From NCBI GenBank assembly GCA_030512335.1, contig JAULSU010000006.1, positions 496,001-560,000 on the forward strand: a stretch of 64,000 bases of DNA, read 5' to 3'. The position numbers and the translations under genes were made by a program. Numbering within the stretch: the first letter of the stretch is position 1; every line of letters begins with the position of its first letter. Positions 1 to 9,167 of this stretch are shown piece after piece. This DNA is from Immersiella caudata. Lineage: Eukaryota > Ascomycota > Sordariomycetes > Sordariales > Lasiosphaeriaceae. The notes under the pieces are model-generated. The model saw only the letters and a program-made list of their open reading frames with translations. It was not told where the DNA came from and did no database searches.

Positions 1-282
1 ATACTGTTCGCTTCCTCCGGCTAGCTCCCTTAGAATGGCCTCTTTATCCTCGCCCTGAAGGATAAGCCTGGCAATTCGTAGGCCTTCGGCGTGGGTCTTG
101 ACCGATACATTCTCTCCTCCATCACACAAGAACTCTTTACACCGAGAGGTGTAATACTCGAAGTAAGGCCCCATTGAGCCGGCTTTGAAGGCGTCGCCCC
201 ATAGTTTTTGGGTCAACTCAGCTTTAAGCTCAGGGGTCATAGCTATCTTGCGGAGGCTTCCTTCCAAAATTGGCGACGCCAT
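1..282 (-). CDS. Unknown protein, N-terminal 94 residues (runs off window edge)
   Basis: Reading leftwards from an ATG at 282-280 the minus strand is open to position 1 with no stop, giving at least 94 residues that begin MASPILEGSLRKIAMTPELK. The composition is that of a normal soluble, helix-forming protein: LKAELTQKLWGDAF and GPYFEYYTSRCKEF, then an acidic stretch and LRIARLILQGEDKEAILREL. No signal peptide or membrane segment is visible. I do not recognise a family. The C-terminus lies outside the window. It is overlapped on the other strand by a short frame that is part of a dispersed repeat (308-419), so the start of this gene abuts repetitive sequence. The open frame and codon choice look coding, but the short length keeps this provisional. 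Confidence 0.5.
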   Translation of the reverse strand, partial: MASPILEGSLRKIAMTPELKAELTQKLWGDAFKAGSMGPYFEYYTSRCKEFLCDGGENVSVKTHAEGLRIARLILQGEDKEAILRELAGGSEQY

Positions 283-848
283 TATGATGAAGTGGGAGCC
301 CTGTGACGAACTGGAAAAGGCGCTGCTGAAATGCAAAGAGGTGTTCAAAGGAGGTTTTTATGCCCTTTACCCGAAAAGCGAGGCCTATTATGAATGCAAA
401 GAGACATAAGCTACTTGCGATCAAGCGGGTAGTAAGAATGTCAGGCTCATCAGGTTTCTCCCACCACGAAGAGGCCTCATGCCCCTCCTTTTCCCGCTCT
501 GTCCCGGCAAGGCTGCGCCCCGGTTGGAAGTGGTGGGAGCCCAATCACCACGATTAAAGATGCTTGATTTGACAGGTTAAAAGTTGCTGCCTTCCTGCCC
601 CGAGGTCATTGAGAGTTTTTTTGCTTGCCACCGCAGCAGCAACGAATAACCTCCGCATTGGCTTCACAGCCAGGAGGAAGGAACCACCGAGCTGGTCCGC
701 GGCACCGCGCGGGACACAAATCGCCTCTCAAATGCTCCAATTACCTCCCAACATACTCCCTCCGGAAACCTCGACTACCGGGCGACGTCGGTTACCCATC
801 GCTTCTCAAACGTCATGGTCGGCGACGCTACCTAGTCGCGGCACAACC
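283..848. other. Gap between divergent genes; holds repeat copy A
   Basis: Apart from repeat copy A I see no gene here. It lies between the start of the minus-strand edge gene and the start chosen for the zinc-finger protein, so it should hold both promoters. The zinc-finger reading frame stays open upstream to about 609, with another in-frame ATG at 732. Confidence 0.4.
308..419 (+). repeat. Dispersed imperfect repeat, copy A
   Basis: This stretch aligns by eye with 26956-27054. Both contain GGAAAAGGCG/GGGAAAGGCG, then ATGCAAA, then CCCGAAAAGC followed by AAGGCCT-like sequence, then GAATGCAA, and end in CTACTT. Copy A has about 20 extra bases in the middle. In one plus frame both copies end with a related peptide (PKSEAYYECKET here, PKSKAYRECKEV in the other copy), each followed by a stop, so the ancestor may have been coding. 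Confidence 0.5.
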
Positions 849-3161
849 ATGAACAACCCCGACTGGCCATTCGCAGCCAGCTCCACCGGCGAATACCTCG
901 GATATCTCAAGATGGGACGCTTTCGTCGAACCCGTTTCTGGCAGGCCAAGGGCGAGGCGCGTATAAAATTCGATGAATCGATCCGCGGGAAGGTGCTGTC
1001 CCACCTCCGCGAACACAGTGCGATTCTTCAAAAGCCTGCCAGCACTCTTGTTCTATCATTATTCATGGTGGGACGGGCCGCAGAAAGGACGAAGCCCACC
1101 GTAATGCTTCAGTCTGATGACAAGGAGGTCAGGAAGGAGACGTTCAACTTGCTGAAGGAGAGCGACATCTTGAACGAGTACCCTGGCTTCGAGCTTGGAT
1201 GTTGCTCCCTGAGCGCGGAGTTCGAGGGCCTTCGTCAGACGGGTGGCCCAGGGGCAGCCTCGAAGTCTGCTTTGAGCGGCGACGCTGACGAAGACCTCAG
1301 TGAGAGGGTTGGCGGCTTGAGCATGGCCTCCGAGGAAGACCTATTCCCGTCCGAACCGTCTTGGACAACCACCAGTAGTAGTTACAGTCGCGGGCATGAG
1401 CGCGACCACAAACCTTGGCGCAAAAACACATCACGTTCAAAGGGCACTAAGTTTCACAGTAAGTCCGCCGAACACGCGCCTTTCTACCCCGCGTCTTCCT
1501 ACGAACGCCAACCACCTGAGCCGTCACCAGCCCTTCACGATTACACAGCTCAAACTTATTATCCCAACGAAACCTACCACATCGACCCATATAACCGGGA
1601 AGCTCCAACGGCTCTTACTTTGCAAGGGAATTTCTCAACCTCATACAGCAAGGATTTCGCAACGCCCTCCGGTGAACAATCGGCGTACAGGTACTCTTCG
1701 GGAGGAGACTCATTGTTCTCCGCTTCACCAAACCTCCAAGAGGGCACACTTGTGTCTTTTCAGAATCCTTGGAGTTCTCTTCCTCGGGAGATGGATGGCA
1801 GGTCTGGGACGGCTGCAGGATTTGTCCACGTCCGCGGCCGCACTATGCTCCTAACCGTCAATCATATCCGTCCTGGGCGGGGAGGGGTGTCTAGCAATAA
1901 GGGGCTTGGCGAAGACGATGAGAGCGACGACAATTACGAGATTACTGGTTTAGAGGATGATTACACCTCCCAGGACGAGAGTTTAGAGTTAAAAAGGCTG
2001 GTTGAGGCGACTAGTCGTGGCAGCCAAAGCCCCGAGTCTATATACTCACTTCAAGCTGCGTCCTCGGCCTTGGGGGATAGCAGCTCTCTGGCATACTACT
2101 CATCGCGCGAGAGCAGCCGGGTAAATGTTGAGAAATCTGAAGTCGAGTTAGACTCGAGGTCCGCCTTACACTCCTCGCCGCCACGTCCAAGCTATCCATC
2201 GAGAGCTGAAGAAGAGGGTATGGTACCGGTAGGAAAAGTGGTATTCTCTTCAACATCATTGGACTTTTGCTTGGTTGAGCTCGACCTCGCAGTCACCAGT
2301 GTTGCTACGAGGTTGAGGCGAGCACGATATCTACCGGAGTACGACACACGCACCCCTATTCTGGTTTCTCCAAACGGGAAGCCTCGGAACGTCGAGAGCA
2401 CTAGCCGCGAAACAGATATCTACGTACAAGCAGGACGCTCCGGGCGAGTCTCTGGCCGACTCCAACAGTATTCTCACGATGTCAAACTTCCGCTATCCGA
2501 TGAATTTCAACCCATGTATACGATTCGCCTAGATACACCCCTAGGAGCCGGAGATTCCGGAAGTATGGTTCGCGATGCTGAAACTGGTGGCATCTTTGGT
2601 TTTGTTGTCGCGGTCAACGGGACCGGCAGCACGGCCACGGTGATGCCTATCACCTCTGTCCTTGATAACATCAAAGAGACGGCGGATGTTGGGGACCTGG
2701 AACCCCAATATCGACATAACCCCCAATATCGAGAGGACCAGGAACCCCTAGATCCACCTGAAACTCAGGATCAACCTGTGGCCTATGATGAACCATCCGA
2801 ACCTCCCTATTATGAACCTTGGGACTATCATGAACTACCCCTACCCGAAGTGGAGTACCAACCTGAACCCCATCTGCCCGACGACGATGATGTATGCGTT
2901 TGCGGCGAAATCTTCCCCAGAGAAAATGATCTCCAACGCCATATCGAACGTGGAAAGTGCGGCATGACTCAGCAAAACGCCGGTCCGTCAACGCCTTCAG
3001 AGCCCAGGTTTCCATGCAGACTTTGCGGCAGGCATCAGGGAGACAGAGCGTATAAGCGGCTCGATGATTTTTGTAAACATTTGAAGAAGTCTCATAATAT
3101 GAGTAATTGGGAGGTTGATAAACATTTACATATCTATTTTCCGGAATCGTCAACCTGGTAG
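849..3161 (+). CDS. Trypsin-like fold protein with C-terminal C2H2 zinc fingers
   Basis: An intronless 770-residue protein. I chose the ATG at 849 (MNNPDWPFAASS); an in-frame ATG at 732 would add 39 residues. The N-terminal ~130 residues look folded (LKESDILNEYPGFELG), followed by a low-complexity Ser/Tyr-rich stretch. Residues ~325-610 carry spaced chymotrypsin-like landmarks: His339 in MLLTVNHI, Asp472 in SLDFCLVEL, and Ser570 in GAGDSGSMV followed by GGIFGFVVAV. An acidic, Pro-rich linker leads to two zinc-finger-like motifs, C683/C685...H698/C704 and C723/C726...H744/H749. The order suggests an intracellular protein, with no signal peptide. Whether it is an active protease is inference: the triad is present but the His-Asp insert is about 130 residues and partly disordered. 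Fungal genomes hold related large proteins of unknown role. A degenerate non-catalytic domain is the main alternative. Confidence 0.8.
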   Translation: MNNPDWPFAASSTGEYLGYLKMGRFRRTRFWQAKGEARIKFDESIRGKVLSHLREHSAILQKPASTLVLSLFMVGRAAERTKPTVMLQSDDKEVRKETFNLLKESDILNEYPGFELGCCSLSAEFEGLRQTGGPGAASKSALSGDADEDLSERVGGLSMASEEDLFPSEPSWTTTSSSYSRGHERDHKPWRKNTSRSKGTKFHSKSAEHAPFYPASSYERQPPEPSPALHDYTAQTYYPNETYHIDPYNREAPTALTLQGNFSTSYSKDFATPSGEQSAYRYSSGGDSLFSASPNLQEGTLVSFQNPWSSLPREMDGRSGTAAGFVHVRGRTMLLTVNHIRPGRGGVSSNKGLGEDDESDDNYEITGLEDDYTSQDESLELKRLVEATSRGSQSPESIYSLQAASSALGDSSSLAYYSSRESSRVNVEKSEVELDSRSALHSSPPRPSYPSRAEEEGMVPVGKVVFSSTSLDFCLVELDLAVTSVATRLRRARYLPEYDTRTPILVSPNGKPRNVESTSRETDIYVQAGRSGRVSGRLQQYSHDVKLPLSDEFQPMYTIRLDTPLGAGDSGSMVRDAETGGIFGFVVAVNGTGSTATVMPITSVLDNIKETADVGDLEPQYRHNPQYREDQEPLDPPETQDQPVAYDEPSEPPYYEPWDYHELPLPEVEYQPEPHLPDDDDVCVCGEIFPRENDLQRHIERGKCGMTQQNAGPSTPSEPRFPCRLCGRHQGDRAYKRLDDFCKHLKKSHNMSNWEVDKHLHIYFPESSTW

Positions 3162-4306
3162 GTTTGCTGTGGAAGGAGGGCAAGCAACACAGAGGTAGCG
3201 AGTTTTTCTGCTCATGAGATGCTAGGAATACATCATGTTGGGAGTCAACGGCACGCTGGGTTTGGATAGGTGTTTGCATTCGGGTTCTTGGATCTCGGGT
3301 TACAGCGCAGGCTCAAGGGGCTGACCTCGGGCAAATATTTGTGTTTTCGAATCTTGAACTTCGTCACAGCGTGTTGTTGAGAGGTTGTGCTGATAATGGA
3401 ACATAACCGTGGCAACTTTGCTTTGTGTAATTAGGTGTAATCACAACCTCTGTGGAACGAAGACTATCACATTGCGTGTATCTCGGTGCAAGGATGCTTC
3501 CTCTCTGCGGCCACTTTGTTGTGGGAATATGCCGTCGGCTATTCATAAAGCCATTCTTCTTTGTTAGTCTGTTGACAAACATTCACCTAAGCCATCATGC
3601 ATTTCGACGCCATAATCTCAGGCTGTACGCATGATCCAACAAAGTGTTTGTGAATCCCCGGGCTTCACGTGGGACGAGAAGGGGTGTCACATGAAAAGGG
3701 GGAAACCCTAACCCTTAGCTACGCACTTCGAACATGACATCGCCAGTCCGGAACGGGAAAGAACATCCCGGGCGTCGGCCGGCCGCACCGGGTAGGAGCA
3801 CGTTCTGTTCGGAGTGCGGAGCCCGCAGCGTCTCGACCTAGCCCTGGCTTCCGGTTTTAGAGCCGGAGCGCCGATATTTTCTGCCTGTCTTCTTTTCTTC
3901 GCCAACCACAACACCAGAGGACATCGCCACCTCGAAGGCGATTCACTTTCCTCACTTGAGTTGACTCATCTGAACATTCTGAGCCTACTTGGCTCGCGAG
4001 CTTCTACTCATCAGATCGAAGAGACGAGGCGCAGAAATTCTGGGCGCTGGATCATCCGGCGGCCGAGTACCTTGCCTTCGAGCTCGAGATCGCCACACCG
4101 AAAATCGTCCCAAGTTTGACTTCGCGGAACCAAACCTCAGCAAGCCAGAAAAACTTGTAAGTTACTGCCATTCCTACCTTCAGCCTCTGGATTTTCTTGA
4201 GAAGGGTAAGGCTGACCTTACTAGACGCCTCGCCATTCCACGCAGGCGACACCTTCTCGAGTCTCATTTTGTCTTACACAAGTCACCCTCACGCTCACCC
4301 GCTACC
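3162..4306. other. Intergenic region upstream of GNAT gene
   Basis: No gene recognised. It holds a telomere-repeat-like site at 3706-3715. The GNAT reading frame is open upstream back to about 3989 without another ATG, which is consistent with untranslated leader. Confidence 0.5.
3706..3715. promoter_or_regulatory. CCCTAACCCT, telomere-repeat-like element
   Basis: Nearly two tandem units of the fungal telomere repeat (CCCTAA) sit about 600 bp upstream of the GNAT start. Such sites bind Tbf1/TRF-type proteins in fungi. Function here is inferred from the motif only. Confidence 0.35.
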
Positions 4307-5263
4307 ATGGCAGCCTCTACCTCGAGTTCCGCCAGCGGCCCTCCGCCCCAACCCACCCCCTTCATTTCCATCGTCGGCCCAGCCAATATGCCCTTCCTTC
4401 ACCAGTACTACGACCCCAACCTCCGGTCCAACCAACAGCCCTATGCCAAGGGCAAGAACGGCCGTCTGCCCATCCCGCAGACCTTCCTCGACGCCATGGC
4501 CGTCCGCGAAGCCGTCTACGTCGACGAGCAAGGCGTGCCCCTCGCCCACGAGTTCGACCTCGAGGACGACCGCTCCGTGCACTGGGTCATCTACGCGTCG
4601 GTCCAGAAGCCCGTCGCAGAAGCGGTGATTGACCCTACCACCGGCGCCATCATCACCCCGCGCCGCAGCGAGACCGTCAAGCTGCCCATCGGCACCATCC
4701 GCCTCGTCCCCTTCCCGCACCGCCCACAGCCCCGCGCCGGAGGCAACTACGTTAGCGACGTCGTCACCAACGCCGGGGCCGACATCCGTACTATTTCTCC
4801 CTACGGCGGCGGCGTTAGTACCGTCACCGACTTCACCGACGAGGAGAAATACCGCCTGTACGTCCCGTACGTGTGGCCCCCGCAGTACGACAACCCTTCC
4901 GACTTCCACGACGGCCAGGAACCCTACATGAAGCTCGGTCGTCTCTCCGTGCTCAAGGGTTTCCGCGGCCGCGGCATCGGCTCGCAGCTCATCCGCACTG
5001 CTATCAAGTGGATCGGTGAGCAGCCTGACCTCTTTGACCCGCTCGCCTCCGACATTGGCTTCGAAGCCGTCTCAAAGGAGAAGAGCGGGTCCGAGTTGAT
5101 CCCGCGCTGGAACGGATTATTTTGCTGTCACGCTCAAGAGGCGGCCGTTCCCCTTTGGCAGCGACACGGGTTCCAAGTCGACAAGACGCGCGGACGCTGG
5201 ATGGAGGAGGGCATCCCGCACGTGGCCATGTTCCTGCGCGTGGGCGTGGAGAAGGCGGGTTAG
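4307..5263 (+). CDS. GNAT-family N-acetyltransferase
   Basis: A single-exon protein of 318 residues starting at an ATG in strong context (ACCATGG). Two GNAT landmarks are visible. One is an ElaA/YjcF-like N-terminal block at ~65-95 (REAVYVDEQGVPLAHEFDLE, then a conserved HWV). The other is motif A, the acetyl-CoA pyrophosphate loop, at ~211-229 (GRLSVLKGFRGRGIGSQLI). A C-terminal block at ~283-290 (LWQRHGF) matches the usual GNAT end. There is no targeting signal, so it is probably cytosolic or nuclear. It should transfer acetyl from acetyl-CoA to an amine, but the substrate cannot be read from sequence. Codon use is strongly C-ending, which suggests good expression. An insert at ~105-205 makes it longer than bacterial relatives. 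Confidence 0.85.
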   Translation: MAASTSSSASGPPPQPTPFISIVGPANMPFLHQYYDPNLRSNQQPYAKGKNGRLPIPQTFLDAMAVREAVYVDEQGVPLAHEFDLEDDRSVHWVIYASVQKPVAEAVIDPTTGAIITPRRSETVKLPIGTIRLVPFPHRPQPRAGGNYVSDVVTNAGADIRTISPYGGGVSTVTDFTDEEKYRLYVPYVWPPQYDNPSDFHDGQEPYMKLGRLSVLKGFRGRGIGSQLIRTAIKWIGEQPDLFDPLASDIGFEAVSKEKSGSELIPRWNGLFCCHAQEAAVPLWQRHGFQVDKTRGRWMEEGIPHVAMFLRVGVEKAG

Positions 5264-5767
5264 GAGCCGCGTATCATGCATGACCTCAAATTCGGACGGT
5301 ACTCAGTGGATAATATCGCGGACCACTACGCTTGGAAGCGTGTTTTGAACCCCCTTGGGGGCGGCCACCTCTAGCTGTCAATCAGCAGCCATCTCGTCAA
5401 CCGCCAACTTGGTTGACAACAGTATAGTTGGCAACATCACGTCCACCGCGATCCATAGTACTGCAATCTTTTATAACGGCTCCATCAAATTCATGGCTCA
5501 TACGGGTTCATTGAGGAAGGGTAATAGCAGTAGCAGGGCAAACAGTCATGGAATGGAACCACTGGCGTTATTGGTAATGCGTCGACATTTTCACAAATAT
5601 CCCTCGTTTATCGAGAGCCCTGAATTTTGCCTGCGTGACAAGAGTGCCGTGAAAACCCACGCATCCACCGTCCGTAACGCGCAAATGCAGCCTTGCAAAA
5701 CATGCCGTGATAAACCCGTTCTCCGATCCCCAGTACCATGAAGCCACCCGCCACGCAAATAACCACT
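5264..5767. other. Convergent 3' intergenic region
   Basis: Lies between the 3' ends of the GNAT gene and the uS7 gene. No gene seen; a short plus-strand frame over 5355-5741 has no recognisable content. It should hold two terminators. Confidence 0.4.
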
Positions 5768-6691
5768 TTACCGGTTGGACTTGGCCACACGCTCGAGCTC
5801 GTCCTTCTTCTTGATCGCGTACGAGTTGCTGCTACCCTTGGCAGCGTTGATCAGCTCCTCGGCAAGGCACTCGGCAATCGACTTGACGTTGCGGAACGCC
5901 GCCTCGCGGGCACCGGTTGTGAGAAGGGCAATAGCCTGGTTGACGCGACGGAGGGGAGAGACATCGACGGCCTGTCTCCGGACGGTACCAGCAGAGCCGA
6001 TACGAGTGCTGTCTTCGCGGGGTCCGCAGTTGACAATGGCGTCAACGGCGATCTGGATGGGGTTCTGGTCGGTCATCAAGTGGATCTGCCATCTTGTTAG
6101 AATTCCCCATGATCATCTCAAACAGCCAGGAGCAAGCGGTGCTCACGATCTCGAAGGCGTGCGCGACGATGCGGACGGCCATCAGCTTCTTGCCGTTGTT
6201 GCGGCCGTGCATCATCAGAGAGTTGGTGAGACGCTCAATGATGGGGCAGTTGGCCTTGCGGAAGCGCTTGGCCGCATAGCGACCGGCGGAGTGAGGGAGG
6301 TAGACGGGGGATCGGATCTGGATGTAGTCGCTGCAGACGAAGGGCCAGGTTAGTCTCGAGAGCTCCGCAGAGTGTCTTCGTGCCAAAAAGGTTCGCAATT
6401 GCCGTTTGTCGGTGTCGCTCGGTAGATCGCAGAATTGGGGGCGTCTCTTACGTCAAGGAGATATCACGGATCTCGACATCCTCGTAGCTCCAGCGGTCTA
6501 GAAATTGCAGAGGCTCGGTCAGCAATAAGTTCGACATCGTCGTGTTTTTTTCTCGGGATGCAGCCGCAAAGCGCAGCTGCAATTGGGGTAAACGCACTGA
6601 ACAACTTGACGCTGCCAATCTCGGCCATCACCTCCTTGGGAAGGACCTCGTAGCCGGAGACGGCCTCGACCTCGATTTCGCCCTCAGACAT
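5768..6691 (-). CDS. RPS5: 40S ribosomal protein uS7 (Rps5)
   Basis: Four exons: 6691-6598, 6497-6452, 6330-6147 and 6085-5768, giving 213 residues, the usual length for fungal uS7. The junctions restore the conserved order EVLPKEVMAEIGSVKLF, then NRWSYEDVEIRDISLT, then DYIQIRSPVYLPHSAGR. The C-terminal exon carries MTDQNPIQIAVDAIVNCGPR and RRQAVDVSPLRRVNQAI. uS7 sits in the head of the small subunit near the E site and contacts 18S rRNA and mRNA. All introns have GTGCGT, GTAAGA or GTGAGC donors. The gene is head-to-head with eS25 and shares its upstream region, which suggests joint regulation. Confidence 0.97.
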
Positions 6692-7006
6692 TTTGTGCGT
6701 ATCGACCGACTGCGGATTCCGAGGGGGTGTTGGTGGAATGAATTTGGCGTGAAGGAGGACGGGATACTTGAGAGGGTTCAGTGGTGTCGTGAATTTTTTG
6801 GTGGCCCCGCTTGCCTTGGTCGAGGTGGGAGGTGGACCACTCACAGCCCCGGATTTTTATTAGGGCTCAGTTGACCTAAGCTTTGGTGCTGGGGTTTGGG
6901 GCGCGCGCGAGACCTCAGTCTGAAAAATCTCCCCGCCTTTAGCCAGTGTGAGAGCAGCCAACGATCTCAACCTCAACACCCCAAAACACCAGCACATACA
7001 TTCATC
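6692..7006. promoter_or_regulatory. Shared divergent promoter of uS7 and eS25
   Basis: Only 315 bp separate the two start codons. The interval contains TTAGGGCT (reverse AGCCCTAA), a Tbf1/telomere-like element reported at ribosomal protein promoters in fungi lacking the budding-yeast Rap1 system, plus a GC-rich stretch (GGCGCGCGCG). Coordinated expression of the two 40S genes is inference. Confidence 0.6.
6860..6867 (+). promoter_or_regulatory. TTAGGGCT element in ribosomal promoter
   Basis: The 8-mer lies near the centre of the divergent uS7/eS25 promoter, about 140-170 bp from each ATG. It matches the CCCTAA core bound by Tbf1-type factors. This is inferred from the motif. Confidence 0.4.
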
Positions 7007-7430
7007 ATGGCTCCCGCGGCGTCTGGTGCTAAGAAGCAGAAGAAGAAGTGGTCCAAGGGAAAGGGTGAGGCTATTTTCCGATGCCGAATTGATGCGATCG
7101 CAATGGGCTGACCGGGTGCTTTTTCGACGACTGCAGTCAAGGACAAGGCCCAGCACGCCGTCCTCCTTGACAAGGCTACTTCCGACAAGCTCTACAAGGA
7201 CGTCCAGTCCTACCGCCTCGTTACCGTCGCTACCCTCGTCGACAGACTCAAGATCAACGGCTCGCTCGCACGCAAGTGCCTCAAGGACCTCGAGGAGAAG
7301 GGACAGATCAAGCAGGTGGTTGCGCACAGCAAGATGAAGATCTACAGTATGTTCTTCTGGCGGATATCAGGCGCAAGACCAAGAATGCTGACACAGTCTC
7401 GCAGCTCGTGCCGTTGGCGGTACCGACTAA
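7007..7430 (+). CDS. RPS25: 40S ribosomal protein eS25
   Basis: Three exons: 7007-7064, 7137-7346 and 7405-7430, giving 97 residues. Exon 1 is the basic tail MAPAASGAKKQKKKWSKGK. Exon 2 gives VKDKAQHAVLLDKATSDKLY and the winged-helix part ending HSKMKIY. Exon 3 supplies TRAVGGTD, the usual eS25 end. Donors are GTGAGG and GTATGT, and both junctions restore the frame. eS25 lies on the 40S head near the E site and is needed for several IRES-type initiation events. It is paired head-to-head with uS7. Confidence 0.96.
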
Positions 7431-9167
7431 ATGCCTAACCCCTCACCGAAAACTCTATCGACAGACCTGGCAATGGATGCCGGGCAGGTTATGCGAATTG
7501 AATGATGGGCGGTTCGCTTTGGGGTTCATGGTTTGATTTCATCGGGCATGGCTACGTCTCTGGGAAATGGTTGGGGCATCGTTTTTCAGCTCGGTGTAGC
7601 ATAGGGATCGGAAGTGCTCCAGATCCTTAGACTGGAAATGCATCAAGATACGAACAAGACCGTGACCACGCCTGCCAGGAAGCCTGCTTGCGGGGCCAAG
7701 GCCGTGTGTTTGTGTCTGTTGTAAGGTCTGGAGCCTCGGCCTCACGGCCAGGGTTGTGGAATCCAACCTCACAAATATACCCATCTTGTCCCAACTGTCA
7801 GCGGGATCCAGTGTGCCCCAGCAAGCAACGTCCATTCAAAATCTGTCCAACACTGTCTCGTCATGTTCGTGGCAGGAGTGAAGTCTTGAGCAGACGACCC
7901 CTGAAATATCTGCTGAGGACGGGAGAAAGTGGCACGTGACACCGAAGCTGGCTGGTGTTATCCCTGACCCTGAGTTCCGGGCTCGAGAGGACAACTTGAC
8001 TACCAACGGCACAGGGAACCGCCTCATTCCTTTGGCCCAGCAACAGTCTGTCGGCGGCGTGCGCCATGTCGATCGGGACCCAGCTGAAGAGATGAGGTGC
8101 GTCTTGGACGTGGATATGGGTTAGACTACAGTCTTCAAGGAAGTCGGGTGCTCGCCGAATGAACCGCTCATCCAGCACACGTTCAACGTTCTGTTTCGCC
8201 ACTTTCCCGCCATGGAAGGCTGATCGAAGACCGATGGCGAGACAAGCGGCGAAATACCATGGCAATGGAGTTCAGAATGGAGAATCCCACCGAGATGTTA
8301 TGCTGGATGCTACGGATATGTGCCTAGGTTGTGAAGCTCCAGAAGCCTCAAAGAGTTTTCAGCGGGTCCATAAGCAAATCGCGAAACTCCATTGGCCAGA
8401 GCCTTGCCATAAGGCTAATAAAACTACCCGAGAAGCCTGCGACTCGTGGAGCCCGTTCAGCCGAGCGAGGCTAGAAGTAATCCGCGAAATGTCTAGGCCG
8501 AGCTGACTCGGGAAAGCCAGGGAGAGATGCCGGGGCAGGCATCCAACGGCGATCCGGTGGTGACATCAATTGGAGGTCGGAGTCGGCCTCAGACTGCGGG
8601 TGATGCGTCGGCTTTGCATGCCTTGGAACGGGCGAAAGGCGGGCAGCACGATTGGGAAGGTGGATGGCGCTCCATGGGGCTTCTTTAGCTTGCGCTTGTA
8701 CCTGCCCGCCAAAATTAGAGTTGAAGTGACATATGCACTCGCGATGAGGCAAATTTTTTCACGATTGCAATCGCAGCCAACAATCGCGGCCGGCTGGGCT
8801 TGTCCGTCAATTTCGGACAGCACTGAGCCACTGGGGCCTCGGGCTTAACCGGCACTGAAGCAATCCTAGGGGCTCCATCCCACGCTGCAAACCGCAGGCT
8901 GCCGTCTGGTTGCTGTGGAAGAGAACGACTTGGTCTGTGCGCTAGCGTGACAAGGGGACCGGGAAGATTCGCACCTCAAAAGCTGCCGGTTCCTTGCCCC
9001 GTACAAATTTTTTTCCCTCTCCTCCCAACCATCCAGTCGAAGAATTTATTTCTCACGACACCCTCCCATCTCCTCCATCTTCCAAACTCTCACCAGCAGA
9101 GCTTGGTCTACCCCTCTCCACTCATTACTTTTCGTTCAGGATCGTCTCCGATCGTAAGGTCTCCAAA
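7431..9167. other. 1.7-kb interval without a recognised gene
   Basis: Several short frames exist on both strands. The longest clean one is on the minus strand at 8265-7861, beginning MPWYFAACLAIGLRSAF. None shows family motifs or convincing exon structure. The last ~180 bases before 9168 are pyrimidine-rich, as is usual for a strongly expressed fungal promoter, here that of the ADP/ATP carrier. Confidence 0.4.

Noticed and set aside
2671..3279. 202-codon minus-strand frame opposite the zinc-finger gene
   Set aside because: It is a shadow of the coding strand, with no features and no ATG-supported exon structure.
4295..4909. 204-codon minus-strand frame, Gly/Val/Asp-rich
   Set aside because: Antisense shadow of the C-ending codons of the GNAT gene.
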